A DNA stretch of 64,000 nt. Origin: Helopsaltes ochotensis. Lineage: Eukaryota > Chordata > Aves > Passeriformes > Locustellidae. Of this stretch, positions 42,701 to 51,700 are shown one piece after another. The stretch covers positions 69,743 through 133,742 of the forward strand of contig VXBM01001102.1 in NCBI GenBank assembly GCA_013400155.1. The letters are read 5' to 3'. The notes beneath the pieces were generated by a model. The model had not been told where the DNA came from. It made no database searches and worked only from the letters and a program-made list of their open reading frames with translations. A program made the position numbers and the translations under genes. Numbering within the stretch: the stretch's first letter is position 1; each line of letters opens with the position of its first letter.

Positions 42701-45700
42701 AATTTTATTACAAAAAAAAAAAAAAANNNNNNNNNNNNNNNNNNNNNNNNNNNNNNNNNNNNNNNNNNNNNNNNNNNNNNNNNNNNNNNNNNNNNNNNNN
42801 NNNNNNNNNNNNNNNNNNNNNNNNNNNNNTTTTGGTCCAAAATAACTGTTACTCATAACTGTTACTCATTCCCAGCCCTCATTAATTGCAAGTTGTGATC
42901 ACCTGATGGGCACCAGTCTGAGCCTCTTCTCCCATTCCTGACAAAGCTTTATGTTCAGCCACTTGTCCTCCTGTTTAAAAAAATTAATAATCCATATGCT
43001 GCAACAATATCATTATTTTAAGCAACTTTCCTGACAAATGTTTGAAGGCTTCCTGTTGACTAATGGGTGGAACTGGACTGCCTCCCTTTCTTTCCAGCTG
43101 AGTAGTAATGATTTAAGCAGATTAACTGGTTAACTAAATGTCATTAACCCAGATCATGTCCTTTACACAAAATAACACTGGTTACAGGAATCAGCTAATA
43201 ATGGGGCTCACCCATTATTGACATTATTGACATTTTTGTCAATGTCAAAATCTGCCAGTGGGCTCAAAATGAAGTTCAACATGATTTCTGCTAAAGGAGT
43301 AAATACACTGGGTGTGATCAACAAACTGAGCCATGCTTTCCCTCATTTGCAAGAGAGTGTGGTCAACATCCCTGAAAATGTTCAAGCTCCTCTTCCTTCC
43401 TGTCCTTCAAATCATCCACCACGTAGCCCCAAGCACTAAACACTGCGACTTCACCCGTGATGGCACAGGGCAGGACAGCTGCACCTCCAGTGAGACCCAC
43501 CAAACACCAGCCACTGCTGAATGCTTCATCATTTCACAGCTTGGAAGGAATGAAATAATAAAAAACCCTCCCAATTATCCATGAGCAACCCCCCCCAATG
43601 CCCATGGTGGAGGAATCTTGTGCTTTCAAGTGCAGCATGTTCAGCTGCAGAGACAGGCAAACGTCCCCCTGTCTCTGGGACCCCGATGGCAGCAGCGTGT
43701 GCAGCTCGTCACCTTTGGCTGTCTGTACAGAAATAAGTTCTTGGAACAAAGGGTTTGCTTCTGTTGTGACTTAGGTTGCCTTCAGTTTGGGCTGAATGGA
43801 TGTGCTTGGTTCAGGGTGCCCAATGGAGGACACGTGCTAATGGGTCTGTTGGCATTTTGGGGATTAAAACAGATCAAAATGAGGCCACTGGCTTGTGCAT
43901 AAAGGTTTCTTGTTTCTCTCTTCCAGTAACCGTGACTGTGGGAGGACAACAACACTTGCTGGGGCTTTATGACACTGCAGGGCAGGTAAAGGACTGAAAA
44001 ACATTTATCATTTTCCTATCCCACAGTTTGTTTGTTACTATCATACACTGGGGTTTGTCGGTCATAATGTTTGTGGAGTTTTGGGGGGGGTTTCCCAAAT
44101 AATTGCAATCAGTTTTGAGTTGTAATGGTTAAATTGCTAACCTTCTCCCTTTTGTTTTCATTCTGTTTCAGCAGTAAAATACACATAAATACATTCATCC
44201 CTAAGACTGTGTTTTGCCAAACCCAAAAAACAAAGCCTGATGAGGCTGTGCAACCCCCCATATATCCACCTCTTACTGTAAATACGATGTTTTGTGTCAT
44301 CAGTGTTTTCTTACCTTTACCACATGGTGGCATTGAAGATCCAGAGAATGATTCCCATTTTCAAGACCGGAAAACTGGTGTAACTCAGCACCAGTCTATC
44401 AGTCACCAGCTGTTGACTTTTTAAGTGGTGACCCCGCCAGATTTGCATCCATCCCAACATTCTTCTCCCAGGACAAGGGTGTCCATTACAAGAGGGTCTG
44501 TATCCCATGCTTACTTACATTTAGAATACTTTTGCTGTTTCCACTGTCCACACTCTGATATGGTGTGATTGCACTCAAAGCTTGCAGAATAATTTCACCC
44601 TCTGGAGAGGAGGAGAACTTATTTCTCACTGCTTTGCTCTCCCAGCAGAAGGGCAGGAGAAAGTACAGGGAGCAACACATTTTTTGTGGTGAAATTTCCC
44701 TCTCCTTGACTCCAAACGCCAGTGAGTGACAAAATAAAGAAAGGGACATAGTCTGCACAGAAACCTTGCAAAAAATGATCTGCTGAGAGTGCAGGGAGCA
44801 GGTTCCAGGTTCCTCACAGACTGGGAATGTTGTAACCCACATCCACCAGCTCCTCCAGTCGGAGCTGACACTGAAGCCAGCAGGAGAGAAAGCAGATTTG
44901 GGGACTTGCTTCACTCTCTCTGGGTTCCAGCAGCCCTGGATGCAGGGCTTTGCTTTCACCAGGAGCTCTTCTTGGCTGTACCCGTTTTGGCCATGGCTGA
45001 CTGCTATGGAAGGCACGAACAGCGCAGAAGGAGACCCTCCTGTCTGCAAAAGGCCACTTCTGGCAGAATGTACTTTGCAGCACTGTGCAGGGAGATCAAA
45101 AAACCCACACCAGAACAGACTGTCACTTCCAGAAAAACCTGCACTCAGCAGAACTGGCGCTTTGATGCTTTAGGTTTCACTTACTTTAATTTTGTTCTTA
45201 CCATGTTTCTGTAGGCAGCAGCAGTCTTAGCTGGTTTGGTGGCCCTTACAGACCACACATCTTTCCTATCCGCATGGCGCAAACTGATGATCCAAAAACC
45301 AGTCCCAAAATATGACCCAAGTCCTTGCCCCCTGCCCAAAGCCTGTTCAATCTTTTATTCTGTGCTCACAAACTCAGAGCTCAGAGCCTGTGCCATGATC
45401 CACCAGCCCTGCAAGCCAGAGTGGAGTTATATTCAGTTCCCAGTCAGTTTTCACCCCGTGCCTTAATATTCCTACTTGTTTTGTAGGGCTGGCAGTTCCA
45501 CCTGCCACCCATTTCCACAGCAACACCTCCTCTCATTTGTCCTCCTGAGCCAGAAGGAACACTCAGCTGTCTCTTTGACAAGCCTCACCCCTCCATCCAT
45601 TCCTCCCCATCATTTTGCCATCCCTTGCTTCAAACCAGACAGTTCACCACCTGCCTCCAAACCCTTTCTCTACCTCACTAAGCTCGTGTCCCTTCCAGAC

Positions 45701-48700
45701 CCCGGTCCAGAGGATGTGGCCAGAGCTCAGAGCGTGAATCAGCCCTTGATGACTAGATTGTCTCTGTGAAGGCTGAAGGGATGATGCTTCCCACATGCTC
45801 CAGTTATAACAACAGATCATCTGGGTTGTTTCCTCCCTCCTTCTCCTTGTGCTGTGTGGCTTTCCAAAGGCATCAGCGTGAAGTCATAGCCAGAAATAGC
45901 CCTTGATACTGCGATGCTATAAAACATATGCTAATGAAATAACAATTGGGAAGTGTACTCCTGAAGCAGGACCCTCTGTCAGCCTGAAGGGAGAGCTGGC
46001 AGAGACCCCAGATTTGAGGTATCTGGCTTTCTGTGTCCCTGGCACAAACAGCCCTAGGAGGAAAAAACTGTGGTTGTTTTGCTGGGCTGGACTCAGGTGT
46101 AAAATGCTTTAGCAGGGTGTACAAGAGATCAGCACAGCAACGACATAAAAACAAAACAAAAGCCAGTTTTTCTGCATTTTTAGGGCCCAAACACTGCTGA
46201 GCTGATGGCCGAGATGGAGGGGAGGGAGCAGCACCAGCTGATCTCGGCCCTGGCAAGTCACAGGCAGATCACACAGCAAGGCCAGGTCTGGCACTGGCAT
46301 TTCCAGGCCAAACCAGTGGCCAGGCAATGTTAACTGGGAAGCCTCGAGCTCCCTAAATAGCAGGCAGCACAATGCAGGCACAAACTGGGAAAATAAATAA
46401 ATAAAAATGAGTTCTTGATCAGCCACAGCCCAAGTGCACAAGGACTCCAGTCCCTTCCCAAACACGACTGTCGCTCGCTGCAGCTCCTCTGGATATGCCC
46501 TATACCCATGCAAATGTCCAGTCCTTTTTTTATATTATTTATTTGCTTGACTTCAAGCATCTCTGAATGAGAAATGACCCTGTAGGGCTGTCTTTTCTAA
46601 AGGTCCATTGCAAGGTTTTATAGCCTTCTCCTGGAGAGCAGGTACAGAGGAGAGGTCCTTGTCTGATGTGGTCTGCAGGATCCTGTACATCTACAGGAGC
46701 CCGGATGGACTCTTATCCAGGATTGTTGTGTTTTAACCTGTCTGTGAAAAATCCCATGAGCCCTGATGGGAGGTGAGACCTCTGCTTACAACTTATATGA
46801 TGCTCTGTGTTAATGTGTTAATGGCTAAAATCAGGTCTTCCTGAAAAAGGATTTTCTAAGGATTCCGAAGGAACAAGGAAAATAAAATTAAATGCATGCT
46901 CCTGTAGCTGTCACAACCAGGCAGAGCACTCATGGCTTTAATCTATAGTTTTAATGGTACTGCAAGTCCCAGCCCCTCTAAATATGCACGTCTGGAATAT
47001 TGAAATTGGCTATATTTAGCCAATTTCTTCCCAAAACTCCTAGATGAGGATTCCTTGAGGCTTGCTGCCACCACGTGGCTGGTTCAGGAGCCTGACTTGC
47101 AGCTAAAACAAAAACGCAGAAAGGATCTTTGCCAAGCACTCGGTATCAGCCCGTGGTGCTTGTGCCACAATCAGTCTCAGGTTTGATGATCTGGGTTAAA
47201 ATAATGTCCCATAATCAGGCCAGGCTTTCCTAACCCACAGCATCCACATGAAACCGTCTCTACAATGCAATTCCTCCTCTGATCCCATCACCTTGGCATC
47301 CACTTTGTCTCTATTAACCTCTGCTGGGAGCTGGCTGACATCTCCAGAGCCTTGGATAAATCTCCTGTCACTGACTTTGCTTCCTCATGAACTGCACCAC
47401 TGGTGTACCCACAAATATCCCTGAGGGGTTTTTTCCTGCTATTCCTTGAATGTGGGCAATCCTCTTTCTTGGGAGGTGATATATCCAAACATCTCTTCTT
47501 GTAAATCCTTCTTGAGATCCACACTTCCTATGCCACTGGAAAGACGTAATTATGTCAGTTAAAAAAGACTCTGGTTTCACCCCAAATACTGTGGCTGTGA
47601 GGGCTGGAGGTAGTAAATGAGAATTTACTCTTCCTGTCAAAGTGGGCTTGGGACAATGAACATCCAGTTAGACAAAACAAAACATATTGTTTGTTTTTCA
47701 GGATGCTTTTTTAAACTTTTCTTTCATGACACAGAGCTATATTTGGGCTCATGCTTGCTTTCAGAATAAATAATTAAAGTTTTGGGGATTTTTTTAGAAA
47801 GAGTTGGTGCCAACAGTTTTTGAGTAATTCATAAGTATATTTTGGTAACTAGTGTTGATGCAGAAGTAGTCTGGGTCAATTTATTACTGTGTAGTCAGGG
47901 GGAAAAGAGACTTCAGAAGGTGATTTACCAGGCTGAATTCCCAATTAATTCCTCTCATTTGTTGACCCAACCAAAGCAAGGCAGAAGTAGGGCTGCACTA
48001 AAACACCATCTAATCTGGCACACACTGATACCGTCCTGCAGCACTTTCTCCTGCAGGACAGGCAGCAGCTTGCATTGTTCCTGCCCCTAATGTGGGTTTT
48101 CCCTGTCTGAAATGAATGTTCTCGAGTCTAAGAAACAGCACCCAGGTGTCTTTCCCCCCCCCCCCTTTTATTAACCTTATTTCCTTTTATTAACTAGTCT
48201 GTATCTGTAAAGCAAATCCACACCAGTTGAATTTTCACACATTTATAACCAAAAGTGACCAGACTGCAGAGCTTTGAGACTTGTCCAGAAAGCAGAAACT
48301 ATGAACTGCAGATCTGCATCGCAGTCAGGCTTGACAGCAGCAGTATTACTGTTTCCCACACTTCAGCTTTGTGTTCCTTTGCCCTTTTTTAATTCTGGAC
48401 CCCCTAACAAAGCCTTTGGAACAGATGTATCCCCTCTCAAAAGCATCTGTTTTATTGCACTGAAGCTTTCTAACAGGTTTCATTGAACAGTACCCACCAG
48501 ACACAGCTACAAATGCTCCCACCGTCAGAAGGAGCCAGGCTATCCCTTTCACATGGCTTGCAAAACCTCTGCTTGCTCTCAGCTTCTCAAGCCTGAAAAC
48601 AGACCTAAATTCTTCCTTGAAACTCAGCTGTCAAAGCCAGCTGATGACATACCACAGCTGTGATTCGAGTGTTTGAAAATTCACCCTCTCCACCACTAGC

Positions 48701-51700
48701 CCACAGAGAAAACTCATCTCCTTCCACCATCCACAGCTTGTGGAAACACTGAATCACCCACAGTGAGTACCCAGGTACTGCAGGCTGGATTTGATCTGCT
48801 TTCTGCTTTCAGGGTCAGTGTCTCCTGCTGACTGGCACATTGCTGTGCACCACGCAGGACTGTTCAGCATCACCTTCTGCACCAGCATCTCCACAGACAA
48901 CACAAACAAAACTCGTTCACACACTCACAGGATGATTAAGGTGGAAGGGACCTTCAGAAGTATCTAATTCCACACACACACACACAGAGCCCACCAGGGA
49001 TAGGGACACCTTTCACTAGACCATGTTGCTGACAGCTGTGTCCCACGTGGCTTTGAACACTTCCAGAGATGGGGCATCTTCCGTCTCTTTTTGGTAAAAG
49101 GCTGATAAATCAGTACCCTTGTCCTGTCAGGGGTGGTTCCCCCCCTCTCCAGCAGCCACCTGGAGCTTAGAAGTGTGAATGAGTACGGACAGTGGTGCCC
49201 ACTTGACCAAACCCACCGTGAGAGCCCCGCTTGCAGTCACCCCCTCCTTGTGACGCTCTTGCTGCTCTCCCCTGGCAGGAGGACTACAACCAGCTGAGAC
49301 CCCTGTCCTACCCCAACACCGACGTGTTCCTGATCTGCTTCTCGGTGGTGAACCCTGCCTCCTACCACAACGTGCAGGAGGAGTGGGTGCCCGAGCTGAA
49401 AGTCTGCATGCCCAACGTGCCTTACGTCCTCATAGGCACACAGGTAAAGCTTCTCCTGAGCACCTGGAAGGGTTTCCTGTTTAACTCATGGGAAATTCAG
49501 CCAGGTTTGCCCATTAGAGGGAAAACTCAGGGACTGGGAATGGAATGGTGTCCAGACTGGCAAAGTTCATCCCATCTTTTTATTCAAATGTATATTAATG
49601 TGACAACAAGCCATAAATACCTATAGGGAGAAAAGTTTTCATACAGGTCTCTAATGAGGAGAAAAAAAACATCAAAGTTTGTGGCTAGAAGCTGAAGCTA
49701 AACTTCCAACTAGATTTTAAGAATGGGAGTAATTAGCCAAATGACATGGGAAGGAAGTAGCCTCCCTTCATGCTTTTACATCAGCATTATAGCTGGTGAC
49801 TCACCATCCTGCTTGCGTTACAGTGATTGTCAGACTGAATGACCAAACCCCTTTATTTTGGCCTTAAAATCTATGAACCTGTCAATCAAAGAAAAAATCC
49901 CTTAATATGGGTTTGTTACCAAGACACAAAGTGGATAGAGACTGTGGAAGTATGGATACAACCACATGGAAAATGCCAGAGCACTGGACAGTAACCTAAG
50001 TCAAATTTGAGAAACAGATCAAGTTCTGGTCAAAACCAAATCCTTCATGCCACAGGAAAGGCAAATAATTCAAACGCTGGCTTTGTTTTTTACACTGGAA
50101 TAATCTAAAATATCCATTTAAAAATAAAAGCATTATCCTTTGGATCACACAGTCTGAAAATGGACAGGTTTGAAATGCCAGAATACTTCACTTTGATGTT
50201 TCCAGTGGAAGTAAAGGATTTTGTTTCGAATCAGACTGAGCTGTGTCTGTCTGGCCTGTCAGGGTGGGGTTTTGGGTGATACAGCACAGGGATGCAGCAG
50301 CTTCCTCTCCCAGTGGGGCTCTTTCCTTTGCCACACCCAGCTGAGCTGTGGCCCAATAACCTGCAAAGGAGAAGTAATTCATGGTAAACTGAAAAAAAAA
50401 CACAATTAAAAAGTAAGTAAAGGTGCAAAGCACTTCTGAAGCATCACCTGAGTTGAGGAGTGATACAAATGCCCTGATGAGGGTCTGTAAAGCCATGGAT
50501 ATCTGCATAAGAATTACAGCACAGATTTTGTGTATTTTCCACTAGATTGACCTCCGGGATGATCCCAAAACTTTGGCACGGCTGCTTTACATGAAGGAGA
50601 AGCCACTCACCTATGAGCACGGAGTGAAGCTGGCAAAGGAGGTAACAGCTCCCCTGATGTCACAGGAAGCTGTCTGGTCACAGCTTTCCTCCGGGTTTCC
50701 ATCATTCAAGGCTCCTCCAAGGCCCCCTGGTCTTTAACAGAGATTAAAGCCTCTGTTCAAACAGGCTGGACCCAGGCACACGTTTTGACCCCTGAGCCTG
50801 CACTGCTGCTGCAATATCAGCTCAAACATAGAATATCCTGAGTGGGAAGGGATCCAAAAGGGTCAACAAGTCAACTCCTGGGCATGCACAAGACAACCCC
50901 ACAAATCACACCATGTCTCAGGGAGAATTGTCCAAACACTTCTGATCTCTGGCAGGTGCCATGGCCAAGCTCTAAGAAAAGCATTGAGGAACAAAGGGCA
51001 GCAGGTGGCAAATGGGCATCAAAACAGATTTTATTTCATCTGTGTCAAGTGTTTCTTGCTCAGGGTTCTGCCTGGAGGTGCAAGTGGCAAGCCCCTCCCT
51101 GCAGCCAGGCTGTCCTGTCAAACTCCTCCCTGTCCCTTACAAAAGCACAGACAACTGGATTCCCACTTACCCATTGCACTTCAGGCAGCAGAGAAGGTGG
51201 TCCCGAAGTTTCTGTGGTATTGTACATTTCTCCTGGAAAGGGAGGGGGTTAGAAGCACTCCCCAAGCCCCGGAATGTAGGATTCTGGATCCTGGCCTTGT
51301 CCCCTGATATGCTGCAGGTGTTACTATTGTCCCCAGCCCTCAAAATCAGAGCATCCATGAGCAGAACAAGCTGAATAAGCCACAAGGTTGCTGAATAAGC
51401 TGAGGCTGCTTTCCTAAGCCTCTGTGGGTGTTTGTGTCATGCCAGCACACCCGGGAGACTCCTGCCTCAAAATGATGCTTCCCCATTCCCAGCTGGAAGC
51501 CCTCCCCAGGTGGCAGCTCCCCAGGACTGGAGGAGGCAGGACACAAGAGTAGCAGTTCAGGGGAGAAGAGCCAAGTGTGTGAAGGGGTTCAGCTACACCC
51601 CAGCATTTCCTTGAAGCCTCCCCAGCTGCACAGTCAGGGCACCAAGCTCCTGGTCCAGCACTCAAATATGGGTGCAGCCCCCTCTCTCTGCAGGGAATTC

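Larger units (their letters stand above)
293..43926 (+). other. RHOJ: RHOJ intron 1 (43.6 kb)
   Basis: The intron is bounded by gtaaga at 293 and a pyrimidine-rich acceptor ending ttccag at 43926. No additional exon or independent gene could be supported inside it. Apparent open frames on both strands stay below about 175 codons and have no recognisable domains. Contents: (TA)n at 667; a 31-bp-period duplication at 755-806; CR1 copies near 4.4, 24.7, 25.2, 27.4, 29.1, 30.0, 30.3 and 39.1 kb; a 50-bp A-tract at 10.7 kb; (AC)14 at 33.75 kb; a purine tract at 41.0 kb; an assembly gap at 42.7 kb; and hairpins at 6.1 and 43.2 kb. Outside these, 293-4374, 4554-24654, 30578-39004 and 39122-42711 look like unique, AT-leaning intronic DNA. 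A large first intron is normal for RHOJ and usually carries enhancers. Confidence 0.9.
43986..49278 (+). other. RHOJ: RHOJ intron 2 (5.3 kb)
   Basis: A GT-AG intron between exons 2 and 3. It contains a perfect 11-bp-arm hairpin at 47002-47027, a 12-base C-run near 48154 followed by a duplicated ccttttattaac, and a minus-strand CR1 copy at 48925-49085 that ends about 190 bases before exon 3. The 187-codon open frame on the minus strand at 44486-45049 has no recognisable domain, so I treat it as chance. Nothing else was seen. Confidence 0.88.

Noticed and set aside
44486..45049. 187-codon open frame on the minus strand in RHOJ intron 2
   Set aside because: No recognisable domain, no promoter or splice context, and amino-acid make-up typical of translated noncoding DNA.
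49444..49626. Continuation of the exon 3 reading frame for 61 codons
   Set aside because: It follows a strong CAG|gtaaag donor, and the sequence loses all Rho similarity after TQ. The next residues, ID, are found at exon 4.
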